Assembly (NCBI GenBank): GCA_050084515.1
Contig: CM114273.1
Location: 41,354,001-41,418,000 of the forward strand
DNA: 64,000 bases
Reading direction: 5' to 3'
Source: Blasia pusilla
Taxonomy: Eukaryota; Marchantiophyta; Marchantiopsida; Blasiales
Part shown: positions 1 to 12,355 of the stretch, piece after piece
How the letters are laid out: each line of letters opens with the position of its first letter
Numbering within the stretch: the first letter of the stretch is position 1
The notes under the pieces: generated by a model
Told to the model about the DNA's origin: nothing
Databases searched by the model: none
The model's input: only the letters and a program-made list of their open reading frames with translations
Program-made: the position numbers and the translations under genes

Positions 1-17
1 AAATTAGTTCTCAACCG

Positions 18-2968
18 ATGTCGAGTATTAATTACAATGCTCCTTTAAAGTCAGTTCGCACACGTAGACCAGTCGTGGCGGAGCATGAGGCTCCCAAGAA
101 TCCATACGATGGCTCGATGGGAGACGAGTCATCTTCCACGCACGAAGGGGATATGAAGAAACCGGGAGTTTCATTCATGTGGGAGAATGCGCCAGGCAAG
201 GCGAAAAAAGAGAACGAGGAGAAATCGAGAGCTCGCGCAGAATTGAAACCTCCTCCGCTATCCCAAATTCCCATCAAAGCATCGTCTGGGGTGGCCATCC
301 AGCCTCCTCCTGCAGGCACTCCGCCAGCGAAGAGCAATCCTTTTGTTAGTCTTAACCCTCCTCCAGGCGCTCCCCCTCCTCCTGCCGGCACTCCACCTTC
401 TAAATACAATCCTTTTTCTACTCTTCCCCCAAAACCTTCCATCCCTACGAGCAAGAGTTCTCCTGCCCTCTCGCAGCAACCCACCGACAGAGTTCCAACA
501 AGACCTGCTTCACCTGCGCGCAGGAGCGTTACACCTCCGTCCGGTGGGCAGGCAAGATTTGGCCAGTACGATGGGCAGCGCACGCCTCCCTCCGAGCTAG
601 AGAGGACCCGCTACAACAGCGTTGGGACTGATACTCGCGATCCTCATAGCTCCTTGGAGCGAGGAAGTCATGATTACTTGAACGAACGATTGCGCCAAGC
701 TCCAATGACTCAGAAAGACTTCTATCCGACGAGGAATGCACCTCCTAGCACCGTACCAAACGGTAGCTATACCACGCAACCTAACAGTCGTTTGCAGACA
801 CGTCCTAGCAGTCGTGAAAATTCGGAGGCTGGTAGCCACAGCTCAGCAGAGTGGGACGCTGATCACACTTCCGACGCTGGGGACATGTACTCTCAGATGG
901 ATCACTATCAGGCTCAATGTCAAGTGAGTATGCTTGACGGCTGTATCGATATGGAGAATGATTCCTCCAGGCACACGGACCCTAGCGCTCGTGATTTCAT
1001 CATGCAAAGGTTTCTGCCGGCAGCTAAAGCTATGGTGACAGAGTCAGCGGATTCTGTTGATCGGAGATCGCCAAACGGGACTCCAAGTGTTTCTCCCAGA
1101 AAAGGATCCCGCTCTTCCCTGCCTGGTCGATCTCGATTTGCCACATTCAAGCAACAATTTGACATCGAGGAAGAGGAGAGTGAGACTGATGATCCTGGTA
1201 TGCTGTTTAAGTGCAAATTTCCTTGGCAGATGGGACCGTTCACTTCCATGTGTTTGCCCGGACCCGCACCACAGCCAGGTGACAATCCCAACCCCGATGG
1301 CAGTGCCACTGTCATAAGAGGCAAAAACGATGACCAGCAAGAGGGAATGGAGGCAGCCTGGGCGTATGCGGTAAGACTCAATTCGTTGCCCTACGTACTT
1401 GTTGTACACCCATGTGGAAGCATTCTTCTATGTGTGAAGATGGGGAGGGATCGTGGGATTATATTGATGCAGAATTTCATTTGCTATCATATCAGAGCTT
1501 TGATCTCTCCATGTGATGTGGCTGCACACCTCTGTTGTTGATCCGTTTGCGTATATGTGGTGGGCAGAGAACCGATAGCAGCATGAGCAAAGATGAAAAT
1601 AGAGGGAGCTTTGAGGATAGGCACCATCCTTCAAATTTCAGAACCAGAAGCAGCTCATCGACGAACTCCACGTCCGTATTCAAAAGAGATGGAGAGGGCC
1701 AATCTCTTAGCCACTCTCGATCGTTCGGTGTGGATTCGCAGAACGGAGACTACGAAGGCGAGACATCAGCGAGAAGCAACGATGCGAGAGGCTTCTATGG
1801 TGTCCCCAATGACAGACTCCAAGAGACAGCAACTCATAGAGAGTGGAACAAAACTCCTCCTAGAGCAAAACCCCAGGGCGAGTTTTCAGCAAATTTGGGC
1901 ACATTGCTGAGGACTTCCAACCAGCACGGGAGGGGGATGGCACGGTTGGTTCCCCCCGCGCAGCATGCAGATGCGATGGAAGCGGAGGCGAAGAAACAAG
2001 CCGTCCCTGATGCATCGATTTCAAATCATCACATGTACAAGTCGAGCCAATCCAACCACCCCAATGCGTTTTCTGATGGACGGGGTAGAGAAGTGTCCCC
2101 AAGTCCGCTCCAATCAGTGACGCTCCTCTCTCGGCAAGGCAGTTTTAATGATGGCAGGACTGGACACCCTCAGCCATTGCAAATGTCTCTCTACAAGCAG
2201 CAACCTGCTGGAGGGTCGGGCAGATCGCTCGACAGCATCGACGATGGAGCTTGGGAAGCAATCGACCAAGAACCCACAACTTCCGGTCCCTCCAAGAGTC
2301 GTAGAGATGAAAACTACGACCACGAGCGAGTACGGAAGGGGATAGCGGCCATCAACCTTCACAATTCTGATCTTGCGGATGACAAGAACTCGGTAGGTTG
2401 GCCCCTAGGCAAGGCGTATTCAAGAACTCCTTACGAGTCCAGAGCAGAATCTGCTTACACGAGAACTCCGAGCCAAGAGTCAAAGCATGACTCGTCTTAC
2501 TCGAGAACTCCCAGCCAAGACTCGAAGTATGGATCCTCTTACTCTAGAACTCCGAGCACCGATTCAAAGACCGAATCAATTTACACAAGAAATTCGAGCA
2601 CCGACTCGAAGCACGATTCGTATGCGAGAACACCCAGCACAGATTCGAAGAATGAGTCGTTTTCAACTTTCTCCGAGAACTCGGCTTTCAACCAACAGCA
2701 GCAAGACAAGTCACCTATCAGTGTGCTGCAACTCCAAGCTCCAATGCCACCCACTCTCCCGAAAGGCCCTTCAGAGTCATGGCTCTGGAAGGTCCGGCCA
2801 CCAGCTCCAGTTCCTCTTGCCACTATGGCTAATTGGCAGCAGCCGGGGCCAAAGAAGTTTTTGAACCACAGCATTAGTGGGGATACGATGGACGTCAAGT
2901 GGGAGGCACTGGTGAAGTCTGAGAATGCACACCTCAGGGTTAGACCTTCGCAGGTAATAATCAGCTGA
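18..2968 (+). CDS. DUF688-like proline/serine-rich plant protein, two exons seen
   Basis: Exon 1 is 18-1370 (451 codons) and ends at a GTAAGA donor. The 197-bp intron ends in GGGCAG, and exon 2 starts in phase 0 at 1568. Exon 2 either reads to the stop at 2968 or ends at a GTAATA donor after 2953, so the last few residues are uncertain. The N-terminus has the NAPLKSVR block, followed about 35 residues later by VSFMWENAPGKAK. This pairing matches the plant DUF688 family (APLLSVRR then VPFxWExxPGxPK). A proline-rich stretch (residues about 75-165) and a short Cys-containing block near residue 395 (CKFPWQMGPF) follow. Exon 2 holds about seven 12-residue repeats of the SRTPSxDSK type (nt 2416-2680). 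The family has no established biochemical function. The ATG at 18 is kept because the family's N-terminal motif starts right after it; the promoter lies outside the window. Confidence 0.8.
1371..1567 (+). other. Intron of the DUF688-like gene
   Basis: This is a GT-AG intron of 197 bp in phase 0. The donor is GTAAGA and the acceptor is GGGCAG. Both flanking exons stay open and share low-complexity Ser/Pro composition, while the intron contains stops in the exon 1 frame. Confidence 0.75.
2416..2680 (+). repeat. Tandem 12-residue coding repeat
   Basis: About seven imperfect units of roughly 36 nt encode a Ser-Arg-Thr-Pro-Ser-x-Asp-Ser-Lys pattern in exon 2 of the DUF688-like gene. Each unit offers SP/TP-like sites. 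Such arrays usually expand and contract by slippage. Confidence 0.75.
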
Positions 2969-2969
2969 T

Positions 2970-5900
2970 ACTTCTGTTTCTTCAACTATTGTGTGGTGTG
3001 ATTCGTGTTTCTCCACCTGGGCTGTACTGGGTGTGCGTGTTTAATGTGTTGGTCAACATACAAAATACCAAAGAATTACAATTTTGTGGCCTGAGGTTTA
3101 AGGGAAAAGTTCATATTTGCTCACAACAGACAGGATTTGGGCCAAGCCCAAGTCCTTTCTGTTGTGAGGAAAGTAAAATACAGTAGGCACAGAATGCAAA
3201 TCCTAATATGTCTGCTCATTATGGACGAACACAAATGATGACACGCCATCTCTTGGCATTCCAGGGTTCACCCTTTTCAGCCAATATTGGAAGCCTTGGT
3301 GGGGATGAAGTGTGAGAGACCCACCCTGCAGATTAGCCGTAGGGTTACAGTAGATCAGGTATGCTGAAGTCTCTTCCTTGCTATAGTGATGTTATTTAGT
3401 TGTCTATCTGTCTGCTTGTCAAAGACCATAAATTGTGATGGAATTTGGTGTGGATTCTTGCACTCTCTCCGAGACTGCGTGAACACAACTGTGGCCTCAT
3501 ATGGTAGACGTCAAGTAGATTACATCACAGTCTGAAGCGGTAACGCAGAGTTACTTGCTTTCCCTAGGTCTTCTACATTTTGATTGAGATCTCTCTATGA
3601 CCCTCTTTGCTAGGCAGAAACTTTGGATCTGCATCCTCCTAGTGTAAGGATGCATTCCGTTGGGCTGCTTTGGTGTGCCAGGCTCTAATAAGATTTTTTT
3701 GTAAGAGTTTAGATTCGTTTACCTTAGAACTCGGGAGAAAGGAAATATTTTCTTGGGAAATTGGAAATTTTCTGGTTTGATCAGTAGAGAATCTTAACAG
3801 AGAGAATCTGCTTGGATGTTTCAGGACATACAAAATAGAGACCGGGACTAAGTTGGAGTTTCTGGGCTTCGAAGTTGGGTAGCCATCCATCCCAGATGTT
3901 AACCTGGATTGGTGATGGTGCTGGAACTAGGATATGAAGTTGTCTCAGCCTTGAATAGGACGACTTCCAGTCACATAGGCTCGTACAATTTGAGTTAGAG
4001 TTTCCAACAGACCTGAAACAAGAGTTCACCATCGTACATTCAGCTTTGTGGAGTTGTTATCTACGTCTGGTGGGCTGTCAACCCAACCTTGGTCCCTTTT
4101 ACAGCAGTCAGTTAGCCTTTGAAGAATTCAACCTAACATAATAATTTACCTTGTATATGTTTCAAATACTTAGTACATTTCAGTCATTCATTCCTTTAAA
4201 AGATCCTCTTTCCAACCATCTCTCCCTCGCGCATTCTAGAGTTTCGTTTTAGCTGGAGTTTCCGATCTTGTGCATCGAGATTAGCCTACCTTAGCTGCGG
4301 CTTAACAGACAAGTGCCCTCATTGTCTTGTATAGCAGTCGTTGTGAACTTCACCAGCAGAGTCTCAGTTCAATCTTTAAATCTGGTGACAAGATTTTGAA
4401 ATAGCGGGTGTATTGGGAGCTTACGGAAGTGGAGGCGGCTGTTTAAACTATTCTATCTGCAAGAGTTTAAACTATCCTATCTGCAAGACTCAAGATTTCA
4501 CGTCATTGAACTTGTCTTTTGTACAGGGGAGCTGAATGTTTTAATACCAATATTGGTATGGATATTTGTCGTTCTGTAAAGTTTTCATCACACGCTGTCA
4601 TGAATCGTTTATCTTTCCTTTCTTGGATGGTCTACTTATCTGGTCACAAGTCCATGCCCTCGTCTCTGTTCCTTCTTCGGATCAGTGTCAATACCTATGC
4701 TGATTTGGTGGCTCATTGGTGGCTCCCTAACTATTCGCCAAATGACGAAAACTATGAAGAAGAATTTCGCCTTAAACTCTCATATCGGCATGTGGAAATC
4801 TCTGTATTCGGATGTTTAACTCACGGAAATGTGCTCTTGAAATCGAAGGTCTAGAAAATCTCCAGATACCCGACATCGCCTTCATTACGTTGTTCTTATC
4901 GGCTTACCCTCACGCCAAAAGTCGCCTTCCAATGTGGGCACGATAACGATACCCTAGACTCAAAAAAGGTCTGCTGATTGGATCATTTACGAAGTCATCG
5001 CAATAGGAGTCGCTCGCGACAAAGATTGGATTCCGTAAAGCTCTTTTCGTCTGTCGTGCGCGAATCATCGGGAATTTCTCCAACCTACTTTAAGATTTTT
5101 AAGGTTTAGGGTACATCTGAAGTGCATCGGAGTGCAGAGAATGTGCTACAAGAATCCCCGCTGGGACTCCACCACCATGACCTGCGAAACAGTTGCTTTT
5201 CCCGACGAAATCGGCTCTAAGAACGCAAACAGCATGCGAAACGGCCAAATTTATTTCCCATCGCGCGCAATGACACTGTTGGACTCCTGAACTGTGTACA
5301 GCTTCCTTCGAAGCGGTCGCTTGCAACTTCTCACTACCGCATACTTCTTTTAATACATGACTGGATCTCCAAGTCAAAGATCCACAACTGTAGAAGCTCG
5401 CACGATGCCTCGCACGTTCCCACGTAGTCGTTTATGAATGGCGCGTCGAGTTTCGTAACAACGACGATAGACCATGACAGTACCGCACCATCCAATCCAT
5501 CTTCATAGCATCGTCTTATCTTATGGCGGTGGACATCTTGGAGGTAAGCAACAAAAAACATACGCATGATCGCTGGACCCACCCAACTCCGCCGCTATAG
5601 GGCTCACAGACCCCGTAGTCGAACATGTACTATCTACGGTTCACTCTGCATGCTTACGATCGTGGCCATCCGTGAGAGTCTCCGCTACACGGGGCAACTG
5701 CATGCACCCCGCACTCGAGCGATGGGCTTTTCTCCGCAGTAAAGCTGTGAACCCAACACGACAGCACAATCATTCTCCATGTTCTCTAATCATGACGGGC
5801 CTGGGACTAGGCGCTTGGGCTTTTCCTACAGTGCCCCTCCATGTTCTTCAACTTCTTCTTCTGCCTACGACTCCACGCGTCAACCGCGATCGCTCCCCAT

Positions 5901-7090
5901 CATCGACTGCTTGAACACCGCTCGTGAGTCGTGCGTGACTTCCTTCCTCGCCTGCATGCACTACAATTTGTCGTATTAGGAAGTCAGCCGCGTAAACCGC
6001 GTTCCAAATGGGAAGGAACTACGGAGTCCAGCTGGTTTACTTGGTTCGATCCCGAGCTATCTAAGCAAATACATTAAAACAAATCCCAGGACTCCGATTT
6101 TATCTTATTTTAAAATAAATGAACATATTCAACACGGCGGTGGTAAGGGATCACCTTGCATATGTTAGTCCCACGGTAGACTCCAAGCCAACTGGACAAA
6201 TGCATTTAAATAAAATCAGAGGACTGAATTTATTTTAAAACAAATGAACATATTCAACATGGTACTGGATTACCTTTTGTATGTGAGTCCCATGGTAGAC
6301 TTCGAAACCAACCTCCAAATTAAGTAAGAGCCATGAAATCTTCCTCATACCGAAAGGTGGTAAAATTATAACTCTAGATCTAAGTCGTGAAATGGTTTAG
6401 ATTGAGCCTTACGTAGATCTTGATGTTCGGCATAAATTAATGCGTAATGGTGTGCGACTTGATCACCAACGCATAAGACCCTCCCCAAAACTGAGCCTAG
6501 AAGAACCAACAAGACCCTCATTTGAAATTGCCACCAACCCACAAAACTTGGATTAGTGGGCCACTACTATCACAACCCTTCCCTATGCCACGTGCGACTC
6601 CACATGGAAAAGCTAAATCGATACTCCCCACGAAAGCAATGTCAAATATGTTAATGCTCTTCTATCTTTGGAGGACTCCCACATTTACGAATAATTAAGC
6701 TACTCTTGGAGTTTCCATGAGGGCCACATCAAGGACGAACATGCCCTCTAGCTGGAAGTCGAGCACATAAGCTATCGGTTTATTTGCCAAAATGAGATCA
6801 TTGAGATGTAGCCTTCTAAGGCAATACTTACGATCCGCTTTTCGAAGCGCTCATAATACTCAATTTCTTAATGTAAGTCCTATGTGGATCTTTTTGAACT
6901 TGCGTGCAAAGACCAGGGAGCTACAAGTTGTTTATTTTGCTATTCCTAGAGCTTGTGAACAACTTGGAACTTCTACGACTCACACTTAATTTCACACAAG
7001 AATTTTATTGCTTGTTTTCATATCTTTTGCAATTTCATACCCATGGTGGAACTTGTAATCCAATAGCAAAGTTGCATTAACCCCTCGCAC
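2970..7090. other. Gene-poor stretch downstream of the first gene
   Basis: I see no supported gene here. The first kilobase probably holds the 3' UTR or a small last exon of the upstream gene. The open frames are short and have no recognisable motif. A 23-bp direct repeat (GTTTAAACTAT type) lies at about 4440-4490, and a larger tandem duplication lies at about 6064-6313. Confidence 0.5.
6064..6313. repeat. Two-copy tandem duplication, unit about 120 bp
   Basis: The units at about 6064-6193 and 6197-6313 share ATGAACATATTCAACA, AGTCCCA and GGTAGACT blocks in the same order. Several small indels show that the duplication is old. Confidence 0.75.
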
Positions 7091-7299
7091 CTATTCATCC
7101 TCGGATTAAGCGGTCGGAGGTGGGGCTGCCGGAGCTGCAAGTTGTTGGAAGGACATGAAGGGGTTTGAGGGAGGGCGCCGCAGGCGGGAGCGTGTTTTTT
7201 GAAATCCCAGACTGGTGTCGGGAAATCCTAAGCGAGGTAGTGGCAGAGGCAGCTGGGCAGGGCGTAGGGCAGAGGGTTGGAGCAAGTCCGCAGATGGCG

Positions 7300-7352
7300 A
7301 GAAAATCGTTGAACCTATCCAAAATCCCTTTGGATAGGTTCAACGATTTTCT
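7300..7352. repeat. Perfect 24-bp inverted repeat with 5-nt loop
   Basis: The left arm is 7300-7323 and the right arm 7329-7352; they are exact reverse complements, with ATCCC as the loop. The hairpin lies just upstream of the MULE remnant. It could be the edge of a foldback or MULE terminal structure, or a recent snap-back repair product. Confidence 0.85.
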
Positions 7353-7689
7353 TAAAGGGGAGAGAAACAGAGAGAATTTTCATTGTGCCTTCAAGATAAG
7401 AAATTCAAGTGAGAGGACAACATCTTGGCACATTATCCAATATTGGTGTGCTTATGGACCACATGACTTTCGGAACATGATCAAAACGATATCCCTAGTA
7501 GTGTAGAAAAAGGGAAAAAGAAAGGTCTGAACAGGAGACCCCTTGCTCAATCGACATTGCTTGGTACATTTTTCCTCGAGGATGTCAATGCCACTTTGCA
7601 AAAGTGGTGTATGTAGAACAACCAATTTGTGTTTGATTCGTTGGATTCATGGTGAACACACTGACAAGAATAATTAATTTTTTCATGGG

Positions 7690-8812
7690 ATGTTGGATAA
7701 GAGTGCAATTGTTGCAAATGCTCATATTGCATCACGTCTATCTAATAGATGTCGTGAGGTTTTTGAACGTCTATCTAGAGCTGGTGTTCAATCTGTAGAT
7801 ATTCTAAACAAACACTACAAACACATTAGAGAGAGGTGTTTGGGAAGTACAATTTAGAAGGTCATATGGTCAAGGGATATGAACCTCACCATAAAAGATA
7901 TCTGCAACATCGCATTGCAAATGAAGTTAAATTCACATCATTACAATCCATGTGATGCAACGGTAGTAAGGATATGGGTCCAACAATATCCTGGTTTGGC
8001 TGTGTTGTATCAAGAACAAAACAAACCAAAAGATGTTCCATTTTGCTTAGTAGTTGCAACACCATGGACGGTTGAGAAGTTTGCTACATTGAGCTAAGGA
8101 GGCGCAGTGGGAATGGATTCAAATTTGGAACTAACCTTTATGAGGTAATACATTACGTCTACCCACTAATTTGGTGTCTAAATATAGATTAGAAGATAGC
8201 AAATATTCTAAAATTAAATTAGTGAAGGCTGGTTTTGTTCTTATTTCGCGTTAGAATCCATAAGTTTGCAATTCAAACTAACTATGTGAGTTTTCTTTTG
8301 TGTTTCAAGTTCTAACTGTTTACACTATTAGGCTATGATGAATTCCAAAATAGAATTCCATATGCATGGGATTTGACAGGAAGACACATACAAGCAGATA
8401 TAGCAAAGGTCTTAAGTGCCATCAAATTGCAAATGAATAATTACAGAAGGAAAGTACTTGAATCTTATGAGTTATGGAGGCTTTTCTATTTCATAGTGGA
8501 TGATTCCAAAGAGGAACATGCTGCAATTGAGTATTTGTTATCTGATAAATTCCTCTATCCTATCTCAATTTTTTTCCTATTGTATTATATATATTTACAG
8601 ATTAAAAATTTCATTATAGAACACTTTTCAATGGTTGAATACTTCAAAAGTGTAATTGTTGTTTCCTCCATTGTATTTAGAGATGTCTTTCTAGGGATAA
8701 TAATATTTTTGTGCATCTGGCACATCCGCAAAGTGTGGATTAAAAACTTGCATATGAAGGTTAGAGATCGCATTATCAAGGCTTGGATGAATAGAGAGCT
8801 TGCTCAAGTCAT
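7690..8812 (+). pseudogene. MULE-type transposase, 5' part
   Basis: A decayed coding region reads in frame from about 7690 with a stop near 7857, then continues through PFCLVVATPW. The MDS (DDE aspartate) block near 8114 is separated by a premature stop. A second open stretch, 8373-8812, holds VDDSKEEHAAIEYL and then FLCIWHIRKVWIKNL, the signature of the MULE transposase core. The region 8150-8330 is AT-rich and may be an intron. The frame is cut at 8812 by retroelement copy A and resumes at 18357. It is not functional, because of stops, frameshifts and the insertion. Confidence 0.75.
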
Positions 8813-8940
8813 TTTTGTGTGTATACACATCACTACACAACATACATCGCTGTCACTGAACCCACACACAAACACGCACGATCCCATGCTAACTCATGGC
8901 ATCTAAACAATGAGACAAGAAGTACCAAAATATCTGCAAT
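8813..8940 (-). repeat. Terminal segment H of copy A (3' end of element)
   Basis: This 128-bp terminal segment lies against the TCAT target duplication. Related segments lie at 30276-30390 (copy C), 29645-29760 (small element) and, reversed, near 44530-44656. On its internal side it abuts a polypurine tract. Confidence 0.7.
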
Positions 8941-8951
8941 CGCCCCCCTAG
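8941..8951 (-). promoter_or_regulatory. Polypurine tract of copy A
   Basis: On the minus strand the sequence reads CTAGGGGGGCG directly before terminal segment H. That is the position expected for a plus-strand-priming polypurine tract just 5' of the 3' terminal repeat. Copies B and C have equivalent tracts. Confidence 0.6.
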
Positions 8952-9111
8952 GTGGTGGTTAGGTCCCTCTAACTCCAGATAGCCATCTATCCCTACCTAC
9001 CATGATATACATCTCTCGGACGCTAAGAGCAAGAAGGCCGAGTAACAATGGGGCCCCATTGTTAGTCGCCTTTTTGTCATCCATGTCATAGACACAAGTC
9101 GGAATATAGAA

Positions 9112-10410
9112 CTACCTACTCTCTATACATCTGGGACACATCCATTGTCCCTGAGGAACCCTAGTGAGAGGTGGCGTCAAACATGCCATATGCCATCCTC
9201 TCGAACATTCATCATACACTAGCATAGTGGCTGCACCACAGGGGATACCACACAACATACATCGTAAGCCTACAGGAACTAGTGCTAAGCTCGGATCAAA
9301 TTTTCCGTCAATGTTCGGAAGATGACACAGCGCATAGTTATGCACATGGTCCTTCCGAACCATACCATCGCGTCCCTCCAATAACAGAACACTGGATGGA
9401 AAAACCTCACGCACTATCAAGATGGTGCGCCCTACAATCACATCCAACGTCGTGGGTGCCGTCTGTTGCAAGTAGACATAGTCTCCTTGATGAAACCTCC
9501 GGATAGTAGGTCGATAACCACCTTCCTGAATAGTCGCATACCTCAATGTATCCCGATGTTGCGCAATCGCCAAGTTCTCAAACGCCATGGGCATCACTCT
9601 CTGAAAAAACTCAACCCTTTGAGAACATGCTCGCATCCATACATCAAGGTCATCAAGGTTCAACACCTCACCAACATCTTGACAAATGGCCCCAGGTAAA
9701 TCTGGCTCTCGGCCATACAACAGCAAATACGGTGAAAAAGACGCTAAGGATGCCTGCCTGCTGAATCTGTATCCCATCGCCAACCCCAATAATTGGAGGT
9801 CATAATCTCCTAGATGACCTCTCTGCAAGCCATACTTGTGTAATCCTCTCTTCATCGTCTGCCCAACCCGCTCCGCTAGTCCATCCGCCTCAGGATGATC
9901 TCGCAAAGTAGTGCGGTGGTCGATGAGTGCTTGATCACACAAGGCTTGAAACTCCCCGTGGATCTCTGTACCCTGGTTTGTCAACACCTCAACTGGTGCA
10001 CCGTAATGACTCAGCACTCGATCTAGGAAGGCATACACTACTCCCTCACTCACTTTGTCAAGAAATGCAACCAACTCTATCCACTTCGAGAAGTGCTCGA
10101 CCATCACCAACACATAACGACTATGGCGCTCCATCAAAGACAAAGGTCCTGCAAAATCCAAACTCCATCTATAACCTAAACCCATGATCGGAAGTGGATG
10201 TAATTGTGGAGTCGGAGCATTGAACAATGCTCGGACTCGATCACACACCATGCATCTGGCAACAAATTGCTGAACGTCACTCTGCATGCCTTGCCACCAA
10301 TACCGAATCTGGAGCAAGCTGTAAGTCCACTTCACTCCAAAATGACCCAACTCCTTGTGGGCATGACGCACCAAACGTGCTCTTTGCAAAGGATGAGGCA
10401 CTACACGCAC
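9112..10410 (-). CDS. Integrase with C-terminal PHD finger (copy A)
   Basis: This is the longest open stretch in copy A (432 codons). The N-terminal H2C2 zinc-binding module uses H18, H23, C53 and C56. The core has D85 (SLDFAGPL) and E180 (DGLAERV). The middle catalytic position is N145 in VLTNQGTE, where the family has Asp, so this copy is probably inactive. Residues 384-429 form a PHD-type C4HC3 module: RCMLC, then DEC-SRGWHMACL, a TPPL turn and WMCPRC. One zinc Cys is Tyr (VYDEC) in this copy but is Cys in copy C. The finger sits where chromoviruses carry a chromodomain, so I infer that it guides integration. The polyprotein very likely continues upstream into RNase H. Confidence 0.85.
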   Translation of the reverse strand: MRVVPHPLQRARLVRHAHKELGHFGVKWTYSLLQIRYWWQGMQSDVQQFVARCMVCDRVRALFNAPTPQLHPLPIMGLGYRWSLDFAGPLSLMERHSRYVLVMVEHFSKWIELVAFLDKVSEGVVYAFLDRVLSHYGAPVEVLTNQGTEIHGEFQALCDQALIDHRTTLRDHPEADGLAERVGQTMKRGLHKYGLQRGHLGDYDLQLLGLAMGYRFSRQASLASFSPYLLLYGREPDLPGAICQDVGEVLNLDDLDVWMRACSQRVEFFQRVMPMAFENLAIAQHRDTLRYATIQEGGYRPTIRRFHQGDYVYLQQTAPTTLDVIVGRTILIVREVFPSSVLLLEGRDGMVRKDHVHNYALCHLPNIDGKFDPSLALVPVGLRCMLCGIPCGAATMLVYDECSRGWHMACLTPPLTRVPQGQWMCPRCIESR

Positions 10411-10419
10411 TCTACTATC

Positions 10420-12182
10420 CTCCTACATTCGCAATACATGTGTCCCCTCCCACTCGAACCATCTGGCTTCCTGTAGGATCCGATCCGGCTCTCTAGCACC
10501 CAATGTGCTCGCGACGCTGCCAGTAGGTAGGTACTCCAAGACCACTCTATCGTCGTGAATGTCTCGGTCACCTGTCGTCTCCTTACCGGCCTCTGGATCC
10601 AAGGACTCTCCATTAGACCTCGCCATAGAAGTCTCAACAATCTTGCTCTCCATAGCCAACAAGCCCAAATAGGCAGACGCATGCCATCCTGGCACCAACT
10701 CTTCATCACTCTCACTATGTTAAAGAGCTCTAGTCGCATCTCGTTGACTCACGCATGGGTTACAACTCAAACCATCTGCATCCTGGTTGAGCATCCCAAG
10801 TCTATGCACCATCTAGAAGTCATACTCCTACAACAAAAGAGCCCACCTCGCAAGCTTCCCTATAAGCTTGTCGGACTCCATCAACCACTTAAGTGGTTGA
10901 TGATCAGTAATGATGGTAAAGAGATTGCCGAATAGATAACATCTGAAATGTGCGACAACCCACACTACAACCAAGCACTCACCCTCATACAAGCTATACT
11001 TCGCCTCTGCAGCGTTGTTTGAACGACTAGCATAAGCCATCACGAACTCTCTACCATCATCGTCATGCTGGGTGAGCACGGCTCCAAGCCCCAACATGCT
11101 CCAATCAGTATGCAAGTGGAAAAGACGCCCCCTGATTGGTCTCCTCAATATGGGCGCGGACGTCAATCTGTCCTTGAGCATATGAAATGCTCTCTCCTGC
11201 TCATCCCCCCAATGCCACTCCTAATCTATCTTGGTCAACAAGATCAGCGGCTTTGCAATCGAGCTAAAACCCTTGACGTACCGTCGATAGAAGTTTGCCA
11301 ATCCCATGAATGCACGAACTCGACTCACATTTGTAGGGCGTGGAATGCGTGAAATAGCCTCTACCTTTGTCTGTTGCACACCAAGGCCCCCTGGGTATAT
11401 CGTATGACCCATGTACTTAATCTGGTCATAGAAGAACTTGCACTTGCATGGATGTAGCTTCAGCCCATGTAACTGCAATCGTCGAAACACCTTCTCTAGA
11501 TGTCGCTCATGCTCCTCAACTATGGCGCTAAAGACTACAATGTCATCAATATAACACCTAGCAAAATCCAGACCTGCCAAGATCCTATCCATGACCCTCT
11601 GAAACTCAACCGGGGCATTCTTTAACCTGAATGGTAAGAACCGCCAATCATACAAACAATCCTTCCGATGAGGATCGATGCCCCAAAATGCCATCTTCTT
11701 CCTGTCCTCCAATCTGATAGGCAACTAATGGTATCCGGCTTGCAAATCCAATGAAATAAAGACCTTTGCATGCCCAATCACATCAAAGATCTCCTCAGGG
11801 GTGGGCATGGCATACCTATCGGACTTTGTCTGCCGATTGATAGGTTTCTAATCTCCACTCATCCGTCTATCCGTCCAGTTGCCATGCACATCCTTCTTGG
11901 CGAGCATGACAGCGGCAGATGCATTCTCTCCATGCGACATCTCCACTAGTCCTGGCTCCTACTCTGAATCAGAGCCCTCTCCATGTCAGTGTACTACCTA
12001 TAGGGTCGTCGGAAGATTGGCGTGTCACTCGACAACTCAATGTGGATCCTTGGACCCTTCAACGCACCCAAATCATACATACTAAATGCAAAATAGCTCC
12101 TATAACTCCTAAGGAACTTGTGTATCTGACGCCGCTCTCCTCTTGTCAACTTAGGGCCCATATCTGGCTCCCAAGTCTCCAT
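10420..12182 (-). pseudogene. Reverse transcriptase and RNase H (copy A)
   Basis: The RT N-terminal region (11994-12182) ends in the usual FRRPYR block. The core contains FRLKNAPVEFQRVMD and the catalytic CYIDDIVVF (11221-11724). RNase H follows at 10828-11181, with the connection to integrase at 10423-10739. Internal stops and frameshifts break the frame several times, for example at 11727 and 11187. The order RT-RH-IN is that of Ty3/gypsy elements. Confidence 0.85.
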
Positions 12183-12355
12183 CGTGACTATGGTAAGACT
12201 CTCCGGCGCGGATGTTGGTGGTTGCTATGGTGCAAAACCGTATCGGACAATAGAACTCTCATCTCCATGTGCAGTACCCAGAACCACGCTCGATGCTCTG
12301 GCTATCATCTCTGGCGTACCTGCAAAACATCCCAAGAAGTCCAAGGGTATCTCTC

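Noticed and set aside
5099-5979. Several open frames of 65-95 codons on both strands
   Set aside because: No motif, no splice-consistent partner, and overlapping frames of similar length; expected by chance.
9282-10496. Plus-strand open frames of 70-90 codons inside copy A
   Set aside because: They are antisense to the integrase-PHD coding region.
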